This document shows positions 23,038 to 30,825 of a stretch of 32,856 bases of DNA, one piece after another. The position numbers and the translations under genes are program-made. The notes below the pieces were generated by a model. The model was not told the origin of the DNA. It worked only from the letters and a program-made list of their open reading frames with translations, and searched no databases. Where the stretch lies: positions 1-32,856 of the forward strand of contig JARGGJ010000019.1 in the NCBI GenBank assembly GCA_029210915.1, given 5' to 3'. Each line of letters begins with the position of its first letter. The first letter of the stretch is position 1. Source of the DNA: Patescibacteria group bacterium (GTDB lineage Bacteria; Patescibacteriota; Patescibacteriia; 2-12-FULL-60-25).

Positions 23038-24114
23038 ATGATTGAACCAAGATCGCCAAATAAGGAAAGTGCGGATGTGAATGATCCGGGTGTTGTGATT
23101 AATACCGAACAAACCGGCTCAAAAAACGATAATTCTCAGAATGGTATATCGGCTGATGCAAAGATTTTACAGCCGGCATCTAACGCGGAAGTTAAAGATG
23201 GTTTCGGGTCAACGGTTACAGAGCCTTTGGGTTTAGAAAAAAAGGAGGATGAGGTTCCGCGGTTTATTAAAGAGCAGACCAAGGAAAAAAGTGAAGATGT
23301 ACGACCAGAAGGTGTGAGAGATGGGATTGTGAGTAATGCAACAAGTGGAACTGATGATAGTAACTTACAAACTCAAGCTTCTCATGAAGCATCGGTTGAT
23401 GGCATCGCTCCTTTGCCGGCGCCAATAGCCCAAAAAGAGAGGGTGATAGAAAAGAAAAAAAAGATTATTTGGAGAGATGCTTTAAGTTGTTGGGTTTTGG
23501 GCATGGGGATGATTTTAATCGTACTTGTGATTGGATTGTTTTTGATTGTTAAGTCGGGAATTTTAAATATTCCATATTTGAGTGATTGGTTTTATGACGC
23601 ACCATTGCCCACCAGGTATGTTGAAGCGGGTACCATGAGTTGGGATGAGTTTAGAGATTTAATATCGGTTAAGCTTACGGAGAATAATTTGGATAACGAG
23701 CCGCCCATACCTTTGGATTTATCCGAAAAAGAGTTTACCGCTTTTTTGCATGGTGTAATTACCGGCGGATTAAGAAACAGCGAGTACAGATCCGAAGTGG
23801 CTCAGGTTGTTATTTTGCCGGAATCGGTGGAAATGTATTTTTATCTGACTTGGCACGATTACATTACTTTTGAGATCTTGACACACCTTGCACCCATCGT
23901 GGAAGATAATGGTACTTTGCGTTTCGAGGTGATAGATGCCAAGTTTGGCGATTTACCTTTGCCCGGTTTGTGGGTTATCAGGCTTATAGGATATGTTTTT
24001 GCACGTGACGTGGGTGTGTGGCGTATTATTTTATCGAATGGTTATGGTATTCAATCATCGGTTTTATCCGATCAGAGCATTAAACTTTTAATTGGCCCCG
24101 TAGTTGTAGAATGA
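23038..24114 (+). CDS. Single-pass membrane protein, 358 aa
   Basis: I do not recognise a family. Residues 1-135 are polar, rich in Ser, Asn, Glu and Lys, and probably disordered. A lysine cluster (KKKKII near 139-144) precedes one membrane helix at about 152-172, so the first part is cytoplasmic and residues 173-358 are extracytoplasmic. The outer region is a compact alpha/beta domain with several alternating strands (VVILPESVEMYFYLTW, FEVIDAKFGDLPLPGLWVI). Its stop overlaps the next gene's ATG by four bases (ATGA), indicating translational coupling to the polytopic protein that follows. The pair may form a membrane complex. Confidence 0.7.
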   Translation: MIEPRSPNKESADVNDPGVVINTEQTGSKNDNSQNGISADAKILQPASNAEVKDGFGSTVTEPLGLEKKEDEVPRFIKEQTKEKSEDVRPEGVRDGIVSNATSGTDDSNLQTQASHEASVDGIAPLPAPIAQKERVIEKKKKIIWRDALSCWVLGMGMILIVLVIGLFLIVKSGILNIPYLSDWFYDAPLPTRYVEAGTMSWDEFRDLISVKLTENNLDNEPPIPLDLSEKEFTAFLHGVITGGLRNSEYRSEVAQVVILPESVEMYFYLTWHDYITFEILTHLAPIVEDNGTLRFEVIDAKFGDLPLPGLWVIRLIGYVFARDVGVWRIILSNGYGIQSSVLSDQSIKLLIGPVVVE

Positions 24115-24872
24115 TATTTATTTACCGTTTATTACCATTATTAAGTGCTGTTTTTGTCGCATTTAGTTTTTGGTTGCAGTTGCAATATCCATTTCAATAT
24201 CCTTGGATCGCTCTTGTTGGAGTGGCTGTGTTATTTATCAGCGCTTTTTTGATGTCGCAAGGCAGGGTAAAGCTTTCCGATTTGATGGAAAAGATGCTTC
24301 CAACTTTTATTTTTTTAGCTACCTTGGTTTTTAGTTTGTTGCTCTCTGAAAGTGCAGTAGGGCGGTGGATTATAATATGTTTGGGTACAATCGCCACTTA
24401 TTTATCTTTGGAACTTTTATTTTTACTGGCTTTTGCTCCGCCAAAGTATCCTGTGCATGGTTTGTCGCGGGTTAATATCGCTTATGTGCCGATTATACTT
24501 TTTTACGCGGCCGCTACATCGGTTGGTTTGATGACTTTTATTCATACGCCAATTTGGATTCATATTACTTTGATGGCCGTGTTGGGGTTGGTATTGTTTC
24601 GAACCACCGGCCACCCCGAGGCCACTCGAGAGCAGAATAATCGTTGGATGTTGATAGGATTAATTTTGGGCTTGCATTTGGGATTTATGGGAGCTGTATT
24701 GCCTCTTAGCATGTATGCGCAAGGAGCGATCGCCATGTTGCTATTTTGCGGGCTTTTACGTATGCGAAGATATCTTTATCATCCGTTACCAAAAAAAGCA
24801 CAGGCTTGGGTAGAGGGAGTGGCAGCGGTGGTTTTATTGATTGCTATCTTAACAACTACCAGGTGGCTTTAG
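24111..24872 (+). CDS. Polytopic membrane protein, 253 aa
   Basis: No family recognised. About seven hydrophobic helices follow one another with short loops: about 5-22, 29-48, 62-80, 86-108, 120-142, 146-160, 176-215 and 232-250. The longest polar loop is around RTTGHPEATREQNNR (about 163-178). No transporter motif or catalytic residue stands out. The gene overlaps the stop of the preceding single-pass protein by four bases and belongs to the same unit. A 110-base gap with its own promoter separates it from the HtrA-like gene. Confidence 0.7.
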   Translation: MIFIYRLLPLLSAVFVAFSFWLQLQYPFQYPWIALVGVAVLFISAFLMSQGRVKLSDLMEKMLPTFIFLATLVFSLLLSESAVGRWIIICLGTIATYLSLELLFLLAFAPPKYPVHGLSRVNIAYVPIILFYAAATSVGLMTFIHTPIWIHITLMAVLGLVLFRTTGHPEATREQNNRWMLIGLILGLHLGFMGAVLPLSMYAQGAIAMLLFCGLLRMRRYLYHPLPKKAQAWVEGVAAVVLLIAILTTTRWL

Positions 24873-24943
24873 ATAAAGGGCGAATTTATTTTAAATTCTG
24901 AGTGGATTTGCGGAAATGTTTTTAATAACTGTTTTTAGAGCAC

Positions 24944-24971
24944 TTGAAAAAGTGATTAATTGTGCTACACT
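24944..24971 (+). promoter_or_regulatory. Promoter of the HtrA-like gene
   Basis: TTGAAA (24944-24949), a 16-base spacer and TACACT (24966-24971) preceded by TG-c. The predicted start at about 24978 leaves a 5-base leader before the ATG at 24983, so the upstream in-frame GTG at 24962 cannot be the start if this promoter is used. Confidence 0.7.
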
Positions 24972-24982
24972 TAAGCCAATCT

Positions 24983-26173
24983 ATGAAGTTAAATTCAAAA
25001 TATATCGCGTGGGGTGCGCTCGTTGGCTTGGGTGTTATGATTATTTCGGTAATCAGCAGTACTGTTTCGGCTAGGATTGTGGCTAAGGAAGTGGCAATTC
25101 AAACAATAAACAACCAAAGTGGTTTTACGTTGCCGGTTGGTACCAGTACGGGTTCCGTGGCTACAAACACAACTTTGGGCGCAATGGAAACTTCAACAAT
25201 TCGATTGGTTCCTTTATCGATGTTAGATGCTTCACCGCGCTTGGTGCCCGAGTCGGTTTTGGATAGGCGATCGCCGGTGGGGATTTTATACGCAAGGCCA
25301 AAGAAAGCATCGGATATGCTACTCGAGAGCGAGGCTGTTTCCAGAGTAGTGGCCATGACATCCGATGGATGGTTTACCGCTCCTTACGAGGCTGTTAAGG
25401 CATCTGTTAATTTGGATTGGTATATTTGGCACGACACGCAGGTTTATAAAGTGGAACAAAAAGTTTTAGACAGCGCAACGGGGGTTGTGTTTATTAAAGT
25501 TAACGCAAGTAACCTTACGGCTGCAGATTTTGCGCAACAACTTTTAAACAGAACCGGTATAGCTGTTTGGCTCGAGTTGGGGCCAATGCAATTTGTACCG
25601 TCTTCTTTATCGGCAATGCGTGCATCTTTTTACAGTGAACCGAGGTTAAGTGATGAATTGGCAAGAAGAATGGTGGCAATGGGTCAAATAGAAGATAACG
25701 AAGTGGGTTCACCCATTTGGGATACAAACGGATCGTTGGTTGGTATAACCGAATCGGGCGAGGGTGATAAATTAAAGATTATTCCGGGCTCGGCCATATC
25801 CGGATCTTTACAGAGTTTGATATCCAAACAAAAAATAGAACACGCGTCACTTGGAGTTAGAACAATTCCAACCTCGCTGGTTAGATCCATAGATGAAGAG
25901 TTAAATTTACCTGAACGAGGCGCTTGGGTTTATTCATCTAATCCAAATTTACCATCTGTTTTGCAGGGCGGTGTTGCATTTACATCGGGTGTTAAAGATG
26001 GTGACGTGATTTTGCGGGTGGATCGTGATATAATAGATGAAAGCTTGGATCTTGGGGATATTATTTTGCAGTTTGTGCCGGGTGCAAAAGTAACACTCCG
26101 AGTTTTACGAGATGGGGAGGAAATAGATATTCCCGTAACACTTGGAACTCAAGTAACAAGTAAAGAGCTTTAA
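24983..26173 (+). CDS. Membrane-anchored HtrA-like protein with lost catalytic residues and a PDZ domain
   Basis: The 396-residue protein has one N-terminal membrane helix (about 9-30). An S1C/HtrA-like beta-barrel region (about 95-285) and a C-terminal PDZ domain (about 287-388, with LGVRTIPTS, GVKDGDVILRVD and VTLRVLRDG) follow. Where active HtrA enzymes read DG-hydrophobic-TNxHVV, this one has DGWFTAPYEAV, with Glu136 in place of the catalytic His. Where they read GNSGGP, it has NEVGSP, with Val241 in place of the nucleophilic Ser. It is therefore probably a pseudoprotease that binds peptides or scaffolds at the outer face of the membrane. The frame is intact, so it is not a decayed pseudogene. 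The Wzz-like gene follows. Confidence 0.75.
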   Translation: MKLNSKYIAWGALVGLGVMIISVISSTVSARIVAKEVAIQTINNQSGFTLPVGTSTGSVATNTTLGAMETSTIRLVPLSMLDASPRLVPESVLDRRSPVGILYARPKKASDMLLESEAVSRVVAMTSDGWFTAPYEAVKASVNLDWYIWHDTQVYKVEQKVLDSATGVVFIKVNASNLTAADFAQQLLNRTGIAVWLELGPMQFVPSSLSAMRASFYSEPRLSDELARRMVAMGQIEDNEVGSPIWDTNGSLVGITESGEGDKLKIIPGSAISGSLQSLISKQKIEHASLGVRTIPTSLVRSIDEELNLPERGAWVYSSNPNLPSVLQGGVAFTSGVKDGDVILRVDRDIIDESLDLGDIILQFVPGAKVTLRVLRDGEEIDIPVTLGTQVTSKEL

Positions 26174-26182
26174 ACAAATAAG

Positions 26183-26242
26183 TAACAAGTTTATCGAGTT
26201 CAGTTCGATTCTTCCGTTGCGCTTAATTGCTCTTGATAAACT
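26183..26242. repeat. Inverted repeat between the HtrA-like and Wzz-like genes
   Basis: 'agtttatcgag' near 26187 pairs with 'ctcttgataaact' at 26230-26242, and 'gttcagttcgattc' words lie inside. It shares the 'tttatcaag' vocabulary of 26922-26976. AGAGGGG at 26268-26274, directly before the Wzz-like ATG, may be the ribosome-binding site although it is very close. Confidence 0.5.
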
Positions 26243-26274
26243 TTAATCTTTTATCTTTAATCTAAAAAGAGGGG

Positions 26275-26886
26275 ATGCCGAGCATAAATTTATTTCAATT
26301 GTACCTTCGCGGTTGGAAGCTGATAGCAATACTGGCGGTTTTGGGTTTTGCATTTGCTTTGGTTTTTTCTTTGGTGCAAACAAAAAAGTATTCCTCGCAA
26401 ATCAGGTTATTGATTACACAAACTAATGTAACCGGCGTTGACCCATACACAGCCATAAAATCCACCGAAAGAATCGGCCAGAATTTATCGGAGTTAGTTT
26501 TTTCTTCCAGCTTTTTTAATGGTGTTATAAACGAGGGTGGAGTTGATGCCGGTTATTTCACATTAAACGACGAGATAGATAAAAGAAAAGAGTGGGCACA
26601 AACGGTTGATGTTGGCGTTACCCCCGGCACAGGCGTAATGTACGTTACCGCATATCACCCCGAAAGAGCACAAGCTTCTGCTATAGCCATTGCGGTTGCC
26701 AATCAACTTGCCGAGCAAGCCCCCAACTTTTTTGGATATTCGGTTCGCGTGCAAATCATTGACGATCCATTGCCTAGCCGTTTTTACGCCAAACCTGATT
26801 TTGTCTCAAACTTGGGTTTTGGCCTCATACTTGGGTTTTTGGTTGGGTCGGCTTGGGTTTTGGCCAGAGTACGGCAAATTCGCTAG
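26275..26886 (+). CDS. Wzz/chain-length-determinant-like membrane protein
   Basis: The protein has 203 residues with the polysaccharide co-polymerase layout. A membrane helix lies at about 14-36 and an extracytoplasmic alpha/beta and helical segment at about 37-170. The characteristic pre-membrane motif VQIIDDPLPSRFYAKPDF and a second membrane helix (about 179-198) follow. Family members set polymer length during export of surface polysaccharide. There is no attached tyrosine-kinase domain and no kinase gene next door. It is shorter than full Wzz proteins (about 300-350), so the extracytoplasmic domain is reduced. It follows the HtrA-like gene by 101 bases, with an AGAGGGG adjoining the ATG. 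Confidence 0.75.
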   Translation: MPSINLFQLYLRGWKLIAILAVLGFAFALVFSLVQTKKYSSQIRLLITQTNVTGVDPYTAIKSTERIGQNLSELVFSSSFFNGVINEGGVDAGYFTLNDEIDKRKEWAQTVDVGVTPGTGVMYVTAYHPERAQASAIAIAVANQLAEQAPNFFGYSVRVQIIDDPLPSRFYAKPDFVSNLGFGLILGFLVGSAWVLARVRQIR

Positions 26887-27102
26887 AGCGAATTTAAAAC
26901 CAATAAAGGTAAAGGTTCATCAAGATCAAAGTTTATCAAGAGTTACTTAAATTTCTCTTGATGAACGATACGTATAACAAATTACAACCCACTTCGCCCT
27001 TCGATTAACTCAGGACTACGAGGGTCAGGAATAATAACCCACTACGCTCTACGAGCTGCGAGGGTCAAGAATAATAAAGATCGAGGGTGCTCGGTTTTTT
27101 TT
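26876..27102. other. Repeat-rich spacer after the Wzz-like gene
   Basis: The hairpin AAATTCGCTAGAGCGAATTT overlaps the stop codon of the Wzz-like gene. An inverted repeat 'gttcatcaagatc...tcttgatgaac' covers about 26922-26976. Two direct copies of 'gagggtcaggaataataa' or 'gagggtcaagaataataa' lie at about 27020-27075. A weak terminator, CGAGGGTGCTCG plus eight T, is at 27082-27102. No gene is visible here. Confidence 0.6.
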
Positions 27103-27123
27103 GTATTTAAAATTTCTCTTAAT

Positions 27124-27351
27124 TTAGGCAAATTTTATAGCTAAAAGGTTATTTTTACTATCTAAACAGTTAATCGGCTTGGAATCGTAATAATCGAGCG
27201 AATCAAGGTTCAGGCATTCCTTTAAAACCTCTTGACATTTTGGCTTATTTATGATATAGTCATTCATTCGTAACTTTTGCAATGTCTCTGTGAAATCGAT
27301 AAATATCGATGAATCGAAGAATAATTGTGTGCGGTTTTTAAATCGTTTCAT
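27124..27351 (-). CDS. Short hypothetical protein, 75 aa (doubtful)
   Basis: The frame is open and its codons match the AT-rich chromosome, but I recognise no family. The sequence mixes hydrophobic and polar residues without a membrane segment (FFDSSIFIDF, then CQEVLKECLNLDSLDYYD). A purine-rich GAGGAGGAAG lies about 14 bases upstream of the ATG, too far for a normal ribosome-binding site. It stands alone between the Wzz-like gene and the G+C-rich island. It may be a real small gene, a remnant of a gene cut by the island, or chance. Confidence 0.3.
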   Translation of the reverse strand: MKRFKNRTQLFFDSSIFIDFTETLQKLRMNDYIINKPKCQEVLKECLNLDSLDYYDSKPINCLDSKNNLLAIKFA

Positions 27352-27415
27352 GGGCGGTGGGATGTCTTCCTCCTCAGCTCATCATCCATGGGACGGTTTA
27401 AAGGCCTCACTACTA

Positions 27416-27444
27416 AAAGCTTCTAGCCTCTAGCTTCTAGCTGA
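27416..27444. repeat. Left island-flanking direct repeat
   Basis: AAGCTTCTAGCCTCTAGC (within 27416-27435) is identical to the copy at 32446-32465 on the far side of the three-gene island. It continues here as TTCTAGCTGATGG. It is also built of repeated 'ctagc' words. Confidence 0.75.
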
Positions 27445-27501
27445 TGGTGATGATGGTTTGTACCTTAAATTTTTAAACTACTAGAAAACCAGGAGAACAA
27501 G

Positions 27502-27535
27502 TCTCTCTTTAATAAAGAGAGATTTAGAGAGATTT
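27502..27535. repeat. AT-shifted three-arm palindromic repeat
   Basis: TCTCTCTTTAAT, then AAAGAGAGATTTA, then GAGAGATTT. This is the same arm, reverse arm, direct arm architecture as the CCCCCTTT family, with A/G-rich arms instead of G-rich ones. Confidence 0.6.
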
Positions 27536-27551
27536 CCGATCGAAGCAAAAA

Positions 27552-27602
27552 TGCCCCACAAGGGCGCTAACATAAAGGCGCCTCCAAGGGGGGCAAAAGG
27601 AG
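27552..27602 (+). promoter_or_regulatory. Structured 5' leader and ribosome-binding site of the first island gene
   Basis: The outer stem TGCCCC (27552-27557) pairs with GGGGCA (27590-27595). The inner stem GGCGC (27563-27567) pairs with GCGCC (27578-27582). AAGGAG (27598-27602) follows at once, six bases before the ATG. The hairpin could stabilise the mRNA or modulate access to the ribosome-binding site. No promoter is clear upstream. Confidence 0.5.
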
Positions 27603-27608
27603 ACGAAC

Positions 27609-28847
27609 ATGAGAAACTTTTGGACGATTTTGGTTGCGGTTTTCGCTTTGACTTTCACGACGGCTGCCAAGGCGGAGCTCCCTGACCCGAGTGCCGGATC
27701 TGCGGCCGCGGAGCATATCGAGAAGGACAAGATCCTTACTTGTGAGGACGCAGCCAAGTGTGCCGAAGAGGCTCTCAAGCGCACTCGAAAGAGTTCGCGC
27801 TGGGAAAGCTGTATCGCACCCAAGGAGGTGCGGATTGTGAACACCGATGGCACGTTCTCTGTGAAGACTACGGAGGGCGAGGCCAAGGTTGTGAATGGGC
27901 AGTGCGTCTGTCCCGAAGGTTTCGAGCTCTCGAAGGCTTACAGGATGGTTTCCAAATCTGAACAATCGGATGGAACTATTTTGGAAAGTTGGGTCATAAG
28001 GGGGCGCTGTATGCCCACGAACGTCGAGCCTAACGCCGACGTGATAGTAGAGGGTTTGAATCAGTTGCGACAGTTCGTGTCCCGAGTCGATGTTCGTTCG
28101 GCCAACACGGACAACGCGGTTGCAATCATCCACCGGACGATCGGTGGGCATACCCACAAGATCGCGTACAACGCCGGTCAAATCGAGCAGTTGCGAGCAG
28201 ACATGGAGGACGTGAAAGCCTTCATGCGTGATGCTTGCTCTTACGAGAACCTCTCTGATGAATGGAAGAAAGTTTGTCAGGGGGTCGATGATTACCAGCG
28301 AAAGCTCGACGAGCATCTGCGGAATCACTGGGTGCTCGGCGCCGGCGCAGCGATGGAAATTGTCCGGTTCCCGGATAACACTTACGTTGGCCCCGCGCTC
28401 CAGCTTTCTCTGGAAACTCCGCCGGTTGCCGGCCCCATGAGCCTTGCCTTTGTTGGAAGGCTTGGGACAGGTCGTGCCGAGGACATCGGTACTGATAACT
28501 CTGCCGGCTGGGCATACAAAGGGTCTTTTGTTCCCTCGTTGCTCTGGCACCTCGACGACAACGAGCGTGCCAAGTTGTACACAGGCTTCCTTGCGGAGCA
28601 GTTGTACAAGCCGACCGGCGACAACAAGGATCGCGCACGTCGGCTTGGCGGTGAGGTTGCCGGAGCGTATTGCCCCATGGCAGAGCTCGGCAGCCCCGCG
28701 TCGATCTGTTTCGGTGGGTTCCTCAACTTGGCCCATGGGACGGCGATTTTCGATCGGCAGCCCACGGAAATTGATCCAAACCCGGAGAACCGCGGAGAAA
28801 AGGCCATCACACTTGGCGGCGGCTTCACGGTTACCGGTCAGTTCTAG
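27609..28847 (+). CDS. Secreted Cys-rich, helical and beta-barrel-like surface protein (island gene A)
   Basis: A classical signal peptide (1-22) ends AKA before Glu23. Residues 23-140 form a head with cysteines at about 45, 51, 68, 99, 101 and 134 (motif VNGQCVCPEGFEL), probably disulphide-linked. Residues about 150-245 are helical and may form a coiled coil (NQLRQFVSRVD, IEQLRADMEDVKAFM). Residues about 250-412 are alternating strands with Gly/aromatic turns and end GGGFTVTGQF, the terminal Phe typical of outer-membrane barrels. Patescibacteria are thought to lack a classical outer membrane, so the location is unclear. Base composition is much more G+C-rich than the chromosome, and it has a perfect Shine-Dalgarno sequence. 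Architecture is shared with island gene C. No named family is claimed. Confidence 0.75.
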   Translation: MRNFWTILVAVFALTFTTAAKAELPDPSAGSAAAEHIEKDKILTCEDAAKCAEEALKRTRKSSRWESCIAPKEVRIVNTDGTFSVKTTEGEAKVVNGQCVCPEGFELSKAYRMVSKSEQSDGTILESWVIRGRCMPTNVEPNADVIVEGLNQLRQFVSRVDVRSANTDNAVAIIHRTIGGHTHKIAYNAGQIEQLRADMEDVKAFMRDACSYENLSDEWKKVCQGVDDYQRKLDEHLRNHWVLGAGAAMEIVRFPDNTYVGPALQLSLETPPVAGPMSLAFVGRLGTGRAEDIGTDNSAGWAYKGSFVPSLLWHLDDNERAKLYTGFLAEQLYKPTGDNKDRARRLGGEVAGAYCPMAELGSPASICFGGFLNLAHGTAIFDRQPTEIDPNPENRGEKAITLGGGFTVTGQF

Positions 28848-28859
28848 TAGTTCACAAAT

Positions 28860-28910
28860 CTCACAGCGTCCTGCTGTGAGTAATCGGGTGGATTCGTTCT
28901 GAATTCACCC
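28860..28910 (+). repeat. Two tandem hairpins after island gene A
   Basis: CTCACAGC/GCTGTGAG (28860-28880) is followed by GGGTGGATTC/GAATTCACCC (28886-28910). Neither has a T run, so they may protect the mRNA 3' end rather than terminate transcription. Confidence 0.55.
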
Positions 28911-28933
28911 CTTCTTCCCGAGCAACAATCTCC

Positions 28934-28987
28934 GAAAATGCCCCCTTGTCAAAGGGGGATAATCACACAAAGTGTGATTTGGGGGAT
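28934..28987. repeat. Three-arm palindromic repeat between island genes A and B
   Basis: GCCCCCTTGTCAAAGGGGGAT, a nested AATCACACAAAGTGTGATT, then GGGGGATT. A chromosome-type repeat inside the G+C-rich island suggests the island is resident and not just a foreign contig joined by assembly. Confidence 0.75.
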
Positions 28988-29014
28988 TGTATCTCGGGCT
29001 GGGAGACCAGTTGT

Positions 29015-29051
29015 TTGAATGAAAATGTAAAAAAGTAACTAAATGCGGCTA
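29015..29051 (+). promoter_or_regulatory. Candidate promoter of island gene B
   Basis: TTGAAT (29015-29020), an 18-base spacer and CTAAAT (29039-29044). The extended word CTAAATGCGGCTA differs by one base from CTAAATGAGGCTA before gene C. A small GCGG/CCGC hairpin follows, then AGGAGA at 29081-29086, eight bases before the start codon. Confidence 0.5.
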
Positions 29052-29094
29052 AAAACCGCACGGACATCGAAAAAAGAAAGAGGAGATAGAAATC

Positions 29095-30816
29095 ATGATG
29101 AAGTCAAGCGTATTTGCATCTTTCGTGCTGTTCTCGACTCTCGTTTTTGGTTGCGTCGGTTCTTCCGGCGAAGCCCTCACGGGTGCTGCAGGTGCTGCAG
29201 GTGCTGCAGGTGCGGCCGGCACCGGTGGCACGGGTGGCGAAAGCCCCTCGTGCTTCCCGGAAGGCATGGAGCGTGTTTGCAAGTGCCCCGACGGCACGAG
29301 CGGGACGCAAATGTGCGTGAATGGCGAATTCGACGATTGTGTTTGTTTCTACTATCCCGATGAGGATGGTGACAAGCACGGCGACGAAGGAGCTGATCCG
29401 GTCACCGATACCGATGAGCCCGACGGGCATGTTGGTAACGGAGACGATTGTGACGACGACTCGGAGGACACCTACCCAGGTGCGGCCGAGGAGGAGTCCG
29501 ATTCCGCGTGCATGAAGGACGCGGATGGCGACGGCTACGGGGACGATGATCCCCCCGCCGGAGTCACGCCGGGTCGTGATTGCGATGATGACAACAAAGA
29601 TGTAAATCCCGGCATGGCCGAGATCTGCAACGACTTCATCGACAACAACTGCAACGGCGAGGTGGACGAGGGCTGTGAAGGCCCGCAGTACACCTACTGC
29701 CGAGACGCGGATGGCGATACTTGGACCACGTCCGAGTGCAAGCCCTTCGCAACAGCAACCCCCCCCGATGGGTGGCGTTCGACCAAGTCGAGCACGCCCG
29801 ACTGCAACGACGGCAACGCCGCGGTAAACCCCGGCGCGGTCGAAGTTTGCAACGGAATCGATGACAACTGCAGAGATGGCATCGATGAGTTCGGAGTTTG
29901 TGACAATCCGACGACCTGGTATCGCGATGCGGACCAGGATGGACACGGCGACCCCGCGGTCAGTGTCAGCGCCACGAATCAGCCCTCGGGCTATGTGGCA
30001 CTCGGCGATGACTGCGACGACAACAATCCGCAGCGCCACCCCGGCGCAACTGAAGTCTGCAACAACATCGACGATGACTGTGATGGTCAGGTGGATGAGG
30101 GGTTGCAGTGTGGTGCTACCGATAGTGATAATGATGGTGATCCGGATAGCACGGATTGCCAGCCGAACAACCCCGCTGTTCACCACGGCGCGACGGAAGT
30201 CTGCAACGGCATCGACGACGACTGTGACAATCAGGTCGACGAAGGGCTGAACTGCGGAACGGTTGAGAACTGCACGAACGAGGTTGACGACGATAACGAC
30301 GGCCTGGTGGATTGCGACGATCCGGATTGTGCAAATAACTCGGCTTGTCAGCCGACCGGTAACTACAAGGTCCGGATGACGCTCGAAGCTCCGAGCTACT
30401 CGATGCCGACTCCCGAACCCTACTACTGGACATCTGGTTCCGGTTGGGTGGATCTCGGCTGCCAGACCCTCGCAACTCGGAAGGTGCAATGTCATCTCCA
30501 GTTGGCGAGCGAATCGCAAGCGTACTCTTTGGAGGCGCAAGCAACGCTTACCGACGAGGGTGTGAATTCACTCTTCTGGGGTGACTGTTCGGGCAATCGG
30601 GATTCCGTTTGCTTGACCCAGGCTCAGATTGACGCCATTCATGGCAATTGTCTCGACGTGAACGGCAAATTCTGTTTCTGGTTGGTCAACCCGAACGGTT
30701 CCGAGGAACCGCTCAATATGCATCTTTGCAGCAATGGTTACCAAAAGTTGCCGAGCTGCCAAGATTGTTGTGACGAATCGCCCAGTCAGCCGTACCAGAA
30801 TGCGTGCGCTGACTGA
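29095..30816 (+). CDS. MopE-type Asp/Cys-repeat lipoprotein-like surface protein (island gene B)
   Basis: A signal sequence ends LVFGC with Cys20, a plausible though imperfect lipobox. Residues about 28-48 are Gly/Ala low complexity (encoded by a 9-bp DNA repeat) and probably a spacer. A small Cys module (CFPEGMERVCKCPDG) follows. From about 85 to 410 there are five or so repeats of the MopE-like metal-binding motif: DADGDGYGD, DCDD, NPGA-EVCNGIDDDCDG, VDEG. In Methylococcus MopE such motifs bind copper; the Asp-rich loops can also bind calcium. Residues 411-573 form a C-terminal domain with paired cysteines and ending in the SCQDCCDE segment. Proteins of this design are frequent in Myxococcota-like bacteria. 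It is G+C-rich and lies between two barrel-like proteins, followed by a strong terminator. Confidence 0.8.
   Translation: MMKSSVFASFVLFSTLVFGCVGSSGEALTGAAGAAGAAGAAGTGGTGGESPSCFPEGMERVCKCPDGTSGTQMCVNGEFDDCVCFYYPDEDGDKHGDEGADPVTDTDEPDGHVGNGDDCDDDSEDTYPGAAEEESDSACMKDADGDGYGDDDPPAGVTPGRDCDDDNKDVNPGMAEICNDFIDNNCNGEVDEGCEGPQYTYCRDADGDTWTTSECKPFATATPPDGWRSTKSSTPDCNDGNAAVNPGAVEVCNGIDDNCRDGIDEFGVCDNPTTWYRDADQDGHGDPAVSVSATNQPSGYVALGDDCDDNNPQRHPGATEVCNNIDDDCDGQVDEGLQCGATDSDNDGDPDSTDCQPNNPAVHHGATEVCNGIDDDCDNQVDEGLNCGTVENCTNEVDDDNDGLVDCDDPDCANNSACQPTGNYKVRMTLEAPSYSMPTPEPYYWTSGSGWVDLGCQTLATRKVQCHLQLASESQAYSLEAQATLTDEGVNSLFWGDCSGNRDSVCLTQAQIDAIHGNCLDVNGKFCFWLVNPNGSEEPLNMHLCSNGYQKLPSCQDCCDESPSQPYQNACAD
29182..29217 (+). 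repeat. 9-bp tandem repeat GGTGCTGCA in gene B
   Basis: Three exact units plus one degenerate unit encode Gly-Ala-Ala repeats right after the signal sequence. Changes in copy number would keep the frame and only alter linker length. Confidence 0.85.
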
Positions 30817-30825
30817 CATTCAGTT

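Noticed and set aside
24983-26173. Decayed pseudogene
   Set aside because: Although the catalytic residues are gone, the frame is intact over 396 codons with a promoter and a well-preserved PDZ domain.
237-26886. Alternative genetic code with TGA read as Gly
   Set aside because: Several conserved genes end at TGA in the expected place (for example murI and pheT), and conserved glycines use GGN codons.
27352-27608. A gene between the 75-aa frame and island gene A
   Set aside because: The stretch is made of the flanking direct repeat, an AT-rich run, a three-arm palindrome and the structured leader. No open frame of useful length is present.
27567-28736. Long minus-strand open frame (389 codons) antisense to island gene A
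   Set aside because: It follows from the G+C-rich codon composition; it has no signal or family motif and overlaps a gene with signal peptide, ribosome-binding site and sensible domains.
29104-30540. Minus-strand open frame of 478 codons antisense to gene B
   Set aside because: Its Ile/Val/Arg-rich repeats are the mirror of Asp/Cys/Gly codons of the MopE-type repeats. The + strand frame has the motif logic.
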